Below, one piece after another: positions 32,301 to 46,741 of a stretch of 64,000 nucleotides of DNA. Below the pieces are notes generated by a model. The model was not told the DNA's origin and searched no databases. It saw only the letters and a program-made list of their open reading frames with translations. The translations under genes were made by a program, and so were the position numbers. How positions within the stretch are numbered: the stretch's first letter is position 1; every line of letters starts with the position of its first letter. This DNA is from Rotaria sordida (Eukaryota > Rotifera > Eurotatoria > Philodinida > Philodinidae), in NCBI GenBank assembly GCA_905250125.1, contig CAJNOL010000105.1:8848-72847 (forward strand), in the 5' to 3' direction.

Positions 32301-35300
32301 AAAAAAAGTTGATAGTGCTTAGGCCGTAAAAAGAGATTTCGAATAGAGGATAGGAATATAAATTTCGATGGATAGTTATAAACTTCTCGTATTTGTGAAA
32401 AGATTGTTTCCGTCGTCTTGCGATAATCTTAAACTCTACAATTTACCAGACTTCACCTGTCTGATTGCTTGAATTCTTGAAAAGACGTGAGTGTTTTCTT
32501 GAAATTTCACAAGAAAAACAAGACTATGTCATCAGTTTTTGTACATTCATTATCAAATATGAAGATCGATAGGTTATTCTTTTCCTTTTAAATTATGAAT
32601 AATCTTTTGACGATATCGGACAATACATTCTTTGTATAATGAATGACTACTATGATTTATTGGATTTATCTAAGAACAGAACGTCCTTAAATGTGACACT
32701 ACTAGAAGCCTTATAAAGGTTCGTCCTCATGTACTGTCCTTCTCAAGTTATTACAATTTTACTGATGTTTTTTCTCTAGGAAGATATATGTAAAAAAATC
32801 GAATTACGAGATTTCAACCTGAAATTTTGCCCATAGAGTAAGTCTCATAGATATCTATATGTTCTTCTTAAGATATAACAGTTATATGTTACAAAGAAAA
32901 GTAAAGAAAGCTCAGTGCGTTCAACATTTGATATCTCAAGAAGAATATGTCCCTTTCGACTGAAATGTTCAGAGCACTTAAACATTCATGAGATTTACCT
33001 ATGAGCAAGATATCAGTTCGATTGAAGAGTCACATTTGGAACGTTCTCTCGTAAGAAAAAAATATTCAATTTTTCATTTATTTTTATTTTTATTTTTTTG
33101 TTTGTAAACATTTCGATATTCATATTTTAGGTCCAAAACTTTTAACTGCTTTTACTGCATTAAGTTTAGCACGTGATGAAATCGTTTGGTTATTACGACA
33201 TAGTGAAAATTTTCCAGCTAAACTACAAAAAGAAACAAATAAAAAAGCAACTGGTACAACACGAGATGATTATAGTGATCGAACATATCCAGAATTTTTA
33301 TTTTATATTGGTAAATTCATTTTATTTTTCTTCTATTTATTTTTATTTTTATTTTTTGTTCAGAGGAACTTCGTCATTTAATAACAATATATTCATCTGT
33401 AATAAAACAATATTATATTGAATGTTTATCAACACTTGATTCAAATGATTTACAAACAAATATAAAAAATCTTAATATGTCATGTACAGAAGATGAATCA
33501 ATATTATTAACATCATTTTATAATACAATAACAACATTATCAACATCAACAAGTGCTGATTTACGTGCATTACGTCTTGATTGGTTTCGTATGCAAGCTT
33601 ATACAAGTGTAACAAAAAAATCATCATTATCATCTATATCACTTTCACATAATGAAAATTTTGCACAAATAATGAATACAATTTGTTTTCATTCAAAATG
33701 TGTTGATGATATTGAAACATTATTATATGAAACAAGTGATTTATCAATATTTTATTTTTATTTAACACAATTTGATCATTTATTTTCATCATGTATTTAT
33801 TATCCATCACAAATACGTTATGCTATTGCATTTCCATTAATATGTCAACATTTTATAAATGCAACACATGAATTATGTCCTGAAGAACGACAACAAATTG
33901 GAGATTTAAGTTTAAAAAGTGCACATGCTTTTATTGATGAAATATGTAAACAAATAAAAAGTACTGTGTCAGAAATAGCTAATGAATATTTTCTTATGAA
34001 TGAACAGGTATGATTTAAAAGAAATATATAATTATTTTGCATTTTAATATGATAATATTATTATGACATGAGAAAAATAAGATAGTCTTGAAAATTAGAT
34101 ACTAGATGCATGTATTTCGTTCTAATAGGCTTAATTCTTTTCCATCTTTCCGTATAGACACATGAAAATACTTAAAGTTTCTATGTATTTTCAACCTTTT
34201 TTTTCCTCATAAGAAGATCTGGATAAAAAAAAACAAATTGTACCTAATGTGGTGCGTCGAATAAGTTCTATGATTGTCTAGAAGACAATAGTATGGCAAC
34301 ATTTAGATAAAATCTTTTATCATATCATAATTTATTAATAAAATTATTATTTTTAGCTTTTACCTAAAAATGCAGTTATATCTCGTCTACGAAAAAAGAT
34401 TCCAGCTGAACAATTATCTAAAAAACATAGTTCATCATCTAAACATGATTCAACAACTGGTTCAAATGCTCAATCTATTAAATTATCCTTACCAGGTGAT
34501 GAATCACGTCGATCAAATCGTCGTGATATGACAAAAACTGATAAATTAATGATGGTACTTAATGAATTATGTTTTTCAATATCATATCGTAAACAAATAA
34601 CCATATGGGAACATAAATTTTTACCAAATGAATATTTAATATCACATTTAGAAAATCGTTTTAATAAATCATTATCAGAAATGGTTAATTATCGTCCACC
34701 AGCTATGGAAATAGCTAAACCATCTGAATTATTATCATCTGTTGAATCTTATATGGATATTTTAACATTAGTTGAATCACATTGTCAAATAGATACAACA
34801 AGAATTTTTAATGAAGTACTTTTACAACAAAGTCAACCATTAGATAGTGCAGGAAATGAAACAATAACATCATTATATACACATTGGTTTCTTGAAGTAC
34901 TTGTTAAACGTATTACAATGGGTACAATTGTTTATTCACCTATTCGTCGATCATTTGTTAGTATTCATCAACAAGATTTAACATTACCATTTGATCCTGA
35001 AGAATATGCTTCATTTAATGAATTAAGAGCATTAGTAGAATTAATTAAACCATGTAAGATTTTATTTATATTTAATTTTTATATTATTTTAAAAAAAGTT
35101 AAATTCAATAGTTGAAAGAGACAAAAAAAAGAAACTTGACCTCATATAATTCAATTGATAATAAAATTCTGCTTAAAAATTTCAACAATGAAAATTAACT
35201 TAAAAATTCATTCGAAAAATAATTACAACTAAATTTTATTGAATTTATTATATCACACCAATGTTTTAGCCAGCATGAAGGTGACATCCTTCCAAAGATC

Positions 35301-36524
35301 GGCTTTATAGTACCACGTACGATGTGTCTATGCTTCAAAAAATTGAGCGTTTATTCTTTCGGAATTTTAAATTGCTTTTTCGAAAGAGAAAATCTAGATA
35401 AAATACTCGATTAAACGAAATTTCTAATAAAAATCAATTGCATTTTCGAATCTATTATGTACTTTCGATATAAGTTCTTTATCTATATGTAATACTAGTA
35501 AAACTATGAATATTGTGATTGAACTTAATCTTGATTATGAATTTTTGGTTTTTTTTTTTTTATTTTAGACGGTTGTAAATATTTATGTGAAATGATACTT
35601 TATCGTTGTGTACAACAAATAAATGAAATAAGAAAATTAACTCATAGTCAACGTGATCTTTTAAATAATCTTCGTATAAATTTTGATAAACCAACACAAA
35701 TGAAACTTTATTTAAAACAACTTGAACATGTTGATTTATTATTACAACGTGTTATATTAATTGGTGTTTTATTACAATTAAAAAGTCTTATTGAAGAAGC
35801 TTTACAAGATATTTTAAATAAACGTATGCCATTTTTAATGATTACATTAGAACATTTTTATTCACAATATAAAACAACAACATTTTCAAATGATCCACAA
35901 CATCATTTACTTATTAATGAAATGATATCATCAACAGGTACATCAACAATAATTGATTCAACATTATGTCAAGCATTAATAAATCAAAAAAATTCTATTA
36001 ATAATACTACAAATAATAATAATACAGATCAAACATCAACAACAAATGAATCTGAAGAATATATACTTTCATGTTTAATTATGGTTTATATAGCTGTTGC
36101 ATTACCACGTTTAGCAAGACTTGAATCAACAAAATATATTGTTGCATTAGATGCACATGCAAATAATTGTCATTGTTTAATACGTGCTATAAATACATTA
36201 ATAACAACATTTTTTTTTGAACATGGTCAAAGACATATTGAAGATCGTTGTAAAGAATTTCTTGCATTAGCATCTTCAAGTTTATTACGTTTAATTGATG
36301 TTGATTGTGGACAAAATACAAAATATTCAAATACAAATAATAATTCAACATCAAATAATTCAAATGGTTTATCAAATGATATTATACATAAAGAAGCAAC
36401 ATATATATTACTTGAAAAATTTGTTAATCAATGTCCATATTTAACACGTGATTTACTTGAAACATGTTTTCCATCGAGTGTTTTACGTAATGCTTTTTTT
36501 ATTATTTCAAGTAATATCGAATGA
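29328..36524 (+). CDS. NCKAP1: Nck-associated protein 1 / Hem subunit of the WAVE complex
   Basis: Nine exons (29328-29432, 30416-30514, 30575-30667, 30728-30784, 30870-31599, 33131-33310, 33364-34007, 34357-35053, 35569-36524) join in phase throughout to 1186 aa; animal NCKAP1 is about 1130. Similarity runs end to end: [19 protein letters not shown] at the start, YPRLGQMI-like [119 protein letters not shown] and [11 protein letters not shown]. The protein pairs with the SRA1/CYFIP subunit in the WAVE regulatory complex that links Rac to Arp2/3 actin assembly. Asn/Thr/Ser-rich insertions near the C-terminus and between HSSSSKHDS segments explain the extra length. A strong acceptor (CTTTCTAG) lies nine bases before the ATG, and VPS33A ends only 148 bp upstream. 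Confidence 0.96.
29433..30415 (+). other. First NCKAP1 intron, 983 bp
   Basis: Bounded by GTAAAT and TTTTAG. Holds no repeat or open frame of note; the small frames on both strands near 29661-29988 do not resemble proteins. Confidence 0.7.
31600..33130 (+). other. NCKAP1 intron 5, 1.5 kb
   Basis: Starts GTAAAT, ends TATTTTAG. Contains the foldback element 31737-32282 and otherwise AT-rich sequence. Confidence 0.75.
31737..32282. mobile_element. Foldback element in NCKAP1 intron (family F1, copy 2)
   Basis: The left arm begins TTTCCAACTGTTTAATCA; the right arm ends with the mirrored TGATTAATAACC-type word and TCAGTTGGAGGG. About 150 bp of each arm pair (ACTATG, CATGTA, CTAAT(A/G)GATTAT, GAATAC, ACGGT words). 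The right arm of copy 1 in the VPS33A intron has the same order of words, so both are one family. The open frames at 31799-32017 and 31895-32089 lie in the arms and are not genes. Confidence 0.72.
35054..35568 (+). other. NCKAP1 intron 8
   Basis: 515-bp AT-rich intron, donor GTAAGA and acceptor TATTTTAG. Nothing further seen. The 349-bp intron 34008-34356 is similarly plain. Confidence 0.7.
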
Positions 36525-38723
36525 ACAAAAAGAGAAAAAAAATTTTTGTCAGATAAACAATATCATTTTGCTTTTTTTTTCTTCTTCTTTCGTTCTTTTT
36601 GTATAATAATAATCAGCTTATTTGTTAGATATTTGTTGTGTTGTTTCTGGTTTTTTTTTCTCTCTCTCAACTTGTATTTCTATCTTATTATCTTTTTTTT
36701 TTTATACACACATGTATACATCTTATTTAAATATCGATATAAAAATATGCATGCGATTTGAAAAGAAAAAAAAAAAAGAATTATTTCATAGTCTTGTTTT
36801 TGTTCGTTGTAAGACACAATTGAAATGTTATCTAGAAGATATAACTAATAAAAAAATCATGAAAAAAAGATTCGAGAAATAGTTTGAGTATTTTTTTCCT
36901 TCGAATACGATTCTTAACGAGTGGTCGGATAAAATTTCGTCGTGAGTGTGTTTGTATACCTTCTAACCCATTGTCGATAATTCTTCAGGATTCTTTAAGA
37001 CTAGCATGTCATGCGATGAATCTTAATCTCTCATTAATTACATTAAGTAATGTTGATAAAGATATATTCTAACTATCAAATATTAATGACTTCATATTTT
37101 TAGATGATGGGTACGTTTTTAGACGATTAAGAAAAGTGTTAACACCAGTCTTCTTAGATGCATATCTAATGTTAAAATACTCATCTTCGATATTAATATA
37201 GAATTTTCATTTTACTATATTAGGTTTATTACTTATGGAAAAGATTCTAAGAACGTATTGATAGAACTATTTTATATTAACGCTTGTATATGATATTGAA
37301 TATAACAATGAAAATCAACTCGAACTATTTAAATTTTGCTTATTTTCATAGTGATCATTCAAAGGTTTTGTTGCAATTTGAAAGATTTAATAAAGAAGGT
37401 AAAACTTGTGTTTCAACTGAAATAGAATTAAACAAAAGTTTTCTTTGTTTACACAGTTATAGCAATATTTTCAAAATAATTCTTTTCTATATTCATTCTG
37501 TGAGAAGATAGAAAACAAAAAGAAAAGAGACTCTCTTTCTCAAGATAAAAACTTATCATTTTTGACGAAAACAATGATATTTACTTACGTATATATTCAA
37601 TGTATAAACAAGAGGTTCAATAATAATAATAATAATAGTTCTACAGAAATTAAAGTTGATATTTTTTTTTATTTGAGAATCTGTTAAGAGAATCATTGAG
37701 AAGTAAAAATAAGTCTGCTAATGAATTCTTTCAATATCATACATATATTCAAACGCTAACCATCATATTTTGAAGATAAGATAAATCTATTGTTTTGTAC
37801 TCAGAATTACAATGTTTCATATCAACTTTGTCTTCGACTTTATAAATTATTAATGATTCGAAAGTCAGCATGGCTGAGTAGTTAAGTTGTTCGATATATG
37901 CCCTCAAGATATTGTGTTTGAATTTCAGCACTTCAGAAATAGAAAGATTCGAGATTAATCATTAACAGCTGTTTGTCTAGGAACATTTGTTCGATAGCAT
38001 GGTAATTACGTTGTAACAAACACCGACCTCTGTTAGTAATATGTGTTTAGTCAACGAGAAGCTTAAATGATTTAACGATAGAAGTCAGAGTTCGGCTACT
38101 TTGCAGTATTGCTTTTAGGAAAAATATCGGATCTACGAAACTAACTCCAGTCAGTATCCTATAGTGCAAAGTAACAGAAAGATAAGGTATTTCTTCTAAT
38201 TACTCCAAATAGAAAATAAATAGTAATTCTTATTATTTAAGTTTAAATATGTTCGTAATTCTCTTTCTTCATTTACGACAATCAACATGTAAAATTTTCC
38301 TAACATATTCGATCAGAATTTACACTTATTTTCTCGTAAAAGTATTATGAGAAAAAATATTACATTATTTATTTTCTCACGATAGCACTTTATATGACAT
38401 ATGTGTCATAGAACGCAATAACCTATTCGGAAAATAAAGTAAGCAAATTAAATATCATATGGCAGATATAAAAATCTTCAGAGAAGAATATAAAATAGTT
38501 TAGATATATTCAATCTAATATTTTATGCATTCAAATTAATGCCTACTGTGCGTTTGGCTTTTCATGAACAAAAAGAAAAAAACAAATTTTTATATTATAC
38601 AAAAAAAAAATAGCTCGATCTATTATCTTTTTTTTCTGTCCTTATTGACCTCAGAAAGAAAATATACTTTTTTTTATGCTCTTAGGTTAAATAATCATAT
38701 GATAGACCTTCATACAATTACAT
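36525..38723. other. Intergenic between NCKAP1 and an F-box gene
   Basis: AT-rich. Contains an AAT microsatellite (37619-37638) and a degenerate tRNA-like stretch (37864-37933). Small frames at 36546-37072 and 37284-37511 have no protein character. Confidence 0.5.
37864..37933 (+). other. Degenerate tRNA-like (Ser/Leu type) stretch
   Basis: The word ATGGCTGAGTAGTTAAG resembles a tRNA A-box/D-arm of the Ser/Leu class, and TGTTTGAATTTC 38 bases on resembles a decayed B-box/T-loop. The acceptor and T stems do not pair, so this is not a working tRNA; a tRNA pseudogene or tRNA-derived SINE head is possible. Confidence 0.3.
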
Positions 38724-41143
38724 ATGTCTAATTCACCTCTTGATACATTACCTGTTGAAATTCTTTATCATATATTTGATTATCTTGATATTCAAACTAT
38801 TGTTCTATCATTTCGTTATGTTTGTAAACGTTTTTATTCAATAACAAATTCATATGATCGATATAATTTTAATTTTAAATCAATATCTAAACCATATTTT
38901 TATGTTATTTGTCAATTAATACCATTTGAAAATGTTATTTCACTTACATTATCCGATGAAGATAAAACACGTGGTCAAATTCAATTATTTCTTTCATTAT
39001 TTTCTATTGAAAAATTTATTCGACTTCAATCATTAACTCTTCTTCAAATTAATAAAATTCATTTAAATTCAATTGCAAATTATGTTATTACTTCTTCATT
39101 AAAAACTCTTTCAATTAGTACACAAATAGTACATGCTCGTGAAAATACAATACCATCTCTTCTATCATCAGCTATAGCTCATCATAGTCTTGAAAATCTT
39201 CATTTGAGTATATGGACTAAAGATTGGAATGATATTAAATGGCCTATGAATCGTACATTACACTATATTCAAATTATTAACAGTTTAACATTCAAACAAT
39301 TTTGTCTTATTCTTCAAAATTCTCCTAATTTACGAACTCTTGTTGTAAAAGAAGTTGAAATACATGATAATGAAAACTATGTATATGTAGCACCACTTCA
39401 ACAATTGACATCATTAATATTCGAAAATGGTCTTATAAATATCGATACACTTGAACTATGTCTTTCATTAACACCTTCATTAACCTATCTAAAATTAACT
39501 GGTACTGGATCTTTATTTAATTCATCATTTGATGGTTGTCAATTGGAAAAAATTATTCGAAAACTAAATTCATTAAAAAAATTCGAATTTTTTCTTCAAA
39601 TTTTAACACATAATAACTATCGTTCTCGTAATGTTGAAATTCTTATGAATTCATTTCGAACATCATTTTGGCTTGATAATATGGATTGTTCTATTACTTG
39701 TGATTATATTATTAATTCACATAAACTTATGTTATATACTCTACCAATATGTAATACTCGTTTTGTATATCATATTGATTTGAAAAAAATTTCTTCATCA
39801 AATTTTACAACACGAATTAATCAAATTGATATGGATAATGTACAAAAATTACAATTACAATTAACAAAAGATTTGAATTATCTATCAAAAATAGAGGTAA
39901 TTAATATACAAATATAAAATTCTCTGAATTTTAAGAATATTAAATCGACTTTAATCTTTTGTTTTATTTGAAAATTCAAAAATGTATAGACTAGAATGAA
40001 TCAACATATTTTCAAAGTCATATGATTACGATCAATAAGGGCATTTTTTTTTTCTAAAATAGTTTGGAAAAATACAAGTCACTCATCATAATAAGCCATC
40101 CACCTGTGGATATACTCATTTACCTTACTTTGATATTGAGATTTTTTGCACACGTATTCTCTTACTGTGCACGTGGAAGTTTTTTGTTCTTTGTTTTGAA
40201 TCAAACACATGCTAAAATATAGCCTTGACAGCGTGGATTACTAATATCATGTTAGTTTTTGTCTGAATCATTTCGATACGTGAGAAGAGTAGATTTTCAA
40301 AAAATTAGAGCCTATATGAATAAGCACTTTGTTCTTTGTTTTTGATCGGCTACTGGCCTTATATAATATTCAAAACGTTTGAAAACAAATTTTAAATGAA
40401 TATTCAAATATTCTTTATCTAATAATGCAGAAATTAAAGAGTACCATGAAATCTATTTTATATGATATGTTTTACTCAAAACAAAGAGAAAAAAAAATTT
40501 CAGATATGCTGTAAGGGGGTACAAGTACAAAAAATCTTAATGTTGAAGTAAGGTGAATAAATATGTTCATGATTGTCTTATTATTTATTTTAATACAATT
40601 CTCTTTTTTTTTGTCTTTTTAAAGAACGAATCATCAACTCATGTCTTATTTTGTAATGTTACAAATCTTACAATTGAAAATACTAGTGAATGGCCACAAA
40701 GTTCATTACAAGTTCTTTCAATTATTCTTGATCTTTCACATATTACAAAATTATCATTATCTGTTAATTTTATTCCTGAATATATGTTAAATACAGTTGC
40801 AAATATAAATATATTATTGAATAAAACACCAAATCTTCATTCATTATTATTATTTGATTATTGGACACCAGATAATTGTATGAAACGTATGGAAACAATT
40901 TGTTCAATAATATCATCAAATATAAAATATTTAAAAATTCGTGTAAAAGATATTGATGATATTAAATATATTCTTGAACATGTTGAACATTTAACAAGTG
41001 TTACATTTGAATATGCACAAATATTAACAATTAATCGTGAAGAATTTATTCAATCTTTAACATGTTTAAAAAGATATTGTTCATTATGGGATAGTCAATA
41101 TGCATTACATGTATGGCTTGGAAATAAGAAAAAAACTTTCTAG
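38724..41143 (+). CDS. F-box protein with LRR-like C-terminal region (1)
   Basis: Two exons (38724-39896 and 40625-41143) with a 728-bp intron join at a codon boundary (GAG|GTAATT ... TTTAAAG|AAC) to 563 aa. Residues about 5-45 are an F-box (LDTLPVEILYHIFDYLD, then a Cys-Lys-Arg-Phe turn), which binds Skp1 in SCF ubiquitin ligases. The remainder shows irregular leucine-rich repeats (SLTLLQINKIHL, NLRTLVVKEVEI, LTSLIFENGLI, SLTYLKLTGTG, LTKLSLSVN, NLHSLLLFD), the likely substrate-binding surface. The substrate is unknown. It shares its architecture with the gene at 56104-59544 but is clearly diverged from it; such families are expanded in rotifers by my recollection. Confidence 0.87.
39897..40624 (+). 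other. Intron of F-box gene 1
   Basis: 728 bp, AT-rich, no embedded gene seen. Confidence 0.7.
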
Positions 41144-41427
41144 GAAATATTTCTATTTTTTTTTAATTTAGTTTTTTGAATAAAATATTTATTTCGAGTA
41201 TTAAACAAAAATAAAAAATAAAAAGAATTCAATTTATGTTTCATCGTTTGCAAAAAAGAAAAAACTTCATTAATCAATCATTTATGTAAAACTAACTAAA
41301 AGAAAAAAGGCGCGCTAAAACATTAAGTAATTTACATTAAATCTAGACAAAATCATTGATTTAATCAAATAAAAGCATCATCTGAATTTTTCTTTTTATC
41401 TATTGTTTTTTGGGAAATAATTCTACA

Positions 41428-43497
<2,070 letters not shown>

Positions 43498-43510
43498 ACA
43501 TTATTTATGA

Positions 43511-43541
<31 letters not shown>

Positions 43542-43644
43542 TTCTCTGTATGTGATTGTATTGTCGTCTGTCTTAATTCTCTAAGTGAAGCAAAAAAAGA
43601 AAAGAAGTTTTAAACAAATGAATGTATTTGAATTGTCATTATTA
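43498..43644. repeat. ATT microsatellite between convergent genes
   Basis: A run of ATT units at about 43511-43541 in the short gap between the tubulin and the minus-strand gene. Confidence 0.7.
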
Positions 43645-44273
43645 TTAATTTTTGATTTTTCGAATTTCATCAATAAGCCATGGTTGAGCATAATATGGTC
43701 GAGCTGGAACATCTGCTGATGTACCATAACGAGAACGAAATACACGAGGATCACTTTCAGCTCCTTTTTCTGTAAAAGCAAGTTTAACACCGGGTTTAGA
43801 TCGATTTTCACGTATCAATAATGTTGGTTCACTAGCATTGAGATTGTTCGGAGTTAATTTATATTCTGGTGTACACCAATAATTAGTTCCTATAGAGGTG
43901 GTTATAGAAATTAAGAAGAAGGGGTACAATAAGATATCTAACCTAGAGGAAAATGTGTTTCGTATTCCTGAGGATAAGCTGGTACATTAACCGGCCTAGA
44001 AAGACATAGAAACAATTTATTTATCTTTTAAAAAAAAGATTTTTCTCAACTACCAAGGATCAAGTCCAACTTGAGCAACATATGGTTGAACATTTGTTTG
44101 ATTTGGAAGATAGGTAGGTGGTACTCCATATCCTAAGATGATTTGTTAATAATCAAGGACATTTACAAAAAAAAAACGTAATGAAAATCTCTACCAGGAA
44201 ATGGTGGTGTAGGATTTTTATTATAATACATAAAAGTATCCAACATATTTGGAACTCTTGTTCGATCTGCCAT
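43645..44273 (-). CDS. Small Pro/Tyr-rich protein, unknown
   Basis: Four exons (44273-44195, 44132-44054, 43995-43943, 43889-43645) join in phase to 151 aa. The protein is rich in Pro, Tyr and Asn, with no signal peptide or membrane helix: MLDTFMYYNKNPTPPFPGYG, then VQPYVAQVGLDPWPVNVPAY, then NYWCTPEYKLTP, and a basic C-terminal third (SDPRVFRSRYGTSADVPARP). The style recalls short microtubule inner proteins of cilia, and the neighbour is a tubulin, but I cannot name a family and the link is only a guess. Four consistent splice junctions make the gene itself secure. Confidence 0.8.
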
Positions 44274-45320
44274 TTTGTTATAGTTTTAATCAAAACAAAA
44301 AAATAAAATAATATGTTTTATTATTCTATTCAGCCAGGCTTTTTTTTTCTTCAGACATTTATAAAGTTAAATATACGTTGCTATGGATTGATCATCATAT
44401 TGGCGAAATTTATAGTAACTCCATCTGAGAATAACATACAATCAATATAGATAATCATATTACAAGAGAAGTTCATTATCGATTATTGTTAGTTAATATG
44501 AATATTATGAAATTTTTTTCTTCTTTTTTTTTTACAATTTAATTGTCTTCGTTGTATCTATCCTTCTAATAATGCCATAAATTTGAAAAGAACTATTTCC
44601 GAGAAATGTTGTTATTAAGAAAAGAAAAAAAGAATAATAATTAATTTTGAAGTCGATGATTGTTGATATTTTATCTAACCGTAAGAAATATATTCTTATG
44701 TTGAGTTTATAATATAATGAAAACTATATCAGATTTAAAAGTCAGGCTATTGTAGTCTATAAAAAGTTTCTCTTTCTTGAAATAAACAATCCATAATGCG
44801 TTTAACTAACAATTTTCCTGTATATTCATATAATTCAATAGAATTATTTTATGAATCATTCGTATTTTATTTTAATCTCGAGTCATATGAGTTATTTAAA
44901 GGTAAGTATGGCATCTCGATTCCATTTTATCAAAATGAAAGTGATTATGATAAGCCAATCATACCAAGAGGCTGCTTCTACATCGTGAAAAATTTACTGA
45001 ACATTCATATACTTGTTTAGATTGAATACAGAAGCGTATCATTATTTTTTATAACATAATTAGAAGTATAAACAGTGGTGTTTTAATAATAATAATAATA
45101 ATGTCGCATAAACAATAAGAGTTATTTTCATTTTTCAGTGATTTCAAATGTACAATCTTTTTTCTTTCTAATGAATCATATGTTCAATATTTCTTGTACA
45201 TTCTATCAATCAAATGGCCATATTAAAGAGTTCAACGCCTATGAGAACTTATGTCACTGTCTAGTAGTTCGCTTTTATTCTATCTATCTTTGTATTGGTA
45301 ATACTTGTAATATGTCAATG

Positions 45321-45347
45321 CTCTCTCTCTCTCTCTCTCTCTCTCTC
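45321..45347. repeat. (CT)n microsatellite
   Basis: About 13 uninterrupted CT units. A second run lies at 45949-45972. Confidence 0.9.
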
Positions 45348-46402
45348 ACTTATTTCACTCAGACTAATTTCTTTCTTGCTTCTTATTTAATCAACTTGTC
45401 GATCTCGATCTTCTGTCTATGTGTCTGTCTCTTTTCTAATAACTATCGATTGGCGACAAGAAATGAAAGCAAGTGAACGAGCGAGTGAGTGGGCCGGAAA
45501 GAAGAAGAAGAAGAAAACGCACAAATATAGTTAGCAAAAAAATAAAAGTGGCGTTCATTGCTCGCACCCTTTTTTTTATTGTATGTGTACGTGTGCATGA
45601 AATATTGATGATGCATTAAATCGTTTCGGCAGTGAGTGCATGCTTCCATTTTCTTGTCAAGTATAGAAAGACACTTGAAAAAAAGTCTTCTTAAACAAGC
45701 AGATGCCTATTTCCGTTTCACACATATTCAATATAAAATATAAGTATATATGTTCAATAGACTAAACTACTGCTTGAATAAGAGTAAGTAACATCTGGCA
45801 TTGGACATGAGATCAATCATATTTAGTTTTCTTTTTGTTTTGTCCAAGCCAGGTGTGATGCGTAGATTGTCTTGAAACAATTTTAGGGTTCTCGATTCGC
45901 TTTTTTTTTGGGCGTCTTCAACGTGTAGAACTAGCTTTTGACTGCATTCTCTCTCTCTCTCTCTCTCTCTCTACCCTTTCTTGTTCTCAATTTCTGCCTC
46001 TGTCGCCTTCTATCCGTCTAATCGATACACTGCACGGTCAGTATGTGTGATCGGTGATAGCACATATATCGACAAGATGGCAAAAATCAACAGAATGCCA
46101 CACTTTGCACGTTATTCTTTTTGGTTTATTGCGATGACGCGTGTCTCTCTAACATATGACTCAATTTCAAGACTATATAAGTCTCTTTCAATCTATATAA
46201 GAATCATTACTTATGAGACTAGTGTTTAATTCTAGAGATAATATATATCTATTATATGTAGATATAAACATTTTAATTTTTAACTTTAAACTTGTTATTT
46301 GATGTCTAAGAAGAAGAACACGAACGGCTCTTTTCTTTTTTTTTTGTTGTACTGTCTTTTTCTCGATATTATACTATGGCATAAAAAAATAGGTACTATG
46401 AT

Positions 46403-46404
<2 letters not shown>

Positions 46405-46432
<28 letters not shown>
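46405..46432. repeat. (AT)n microsatellite
   Basis: About 14 uninterrupted AT units. Confidence 0.9.
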
Positions 46433-46436
<4 letters not shown>

Positions 46437-46741
46437 TAGAGAAATAATTTTGTTCGTTGTCCTATTGCTATGTTGCTTCTCTATCGAACAACAGAACTTG
46501 AGTGTCGTGATGCCCTTTTCCCATTCACCTCTTACGCTCATTAACACACATACCACGTCCGACATTTAAACTTGACGCACAGAACAGTGTATCTCACGAA
46601 CATATGCACAAGAAAGGTAAGTAGAACTAAATCATCAACAAAACGACAATTATATAATCTATAATTGATGCCGATAAAGAAAATCAGCTGATCAGATTTA
46701 TCATTACAATACACAGAAATATAATAGTCTAATCATTTTAG

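Larger units (their letters stand above)
44274..46741. other. Intergenic with microsatellites
   Basis: Contains AAT (45083-45101), CT (45321-45347 and 45949-45972) and AT (46405-46432) microsatellites. Open frames through these (45138-45476, 46374-46565 minus) are repeat artefacts. The promoters of the minus-strand small gene and of the gene at 46742 should lie here. Confidence 0.55.

Noticed and set aside
37864-37933. Working tRNA-Ser or tRNA-Leu gene
   Set aside because: A-box and B-box words are recognisable, but the acceptor and T stems do not pair and the anticodon arm cannot be placed.
45138-45476. 112-codon frame
   Set aside because: Its centre is the CT microsatellite read as Leu-Ser repeats; no start context, splice sites or homology.
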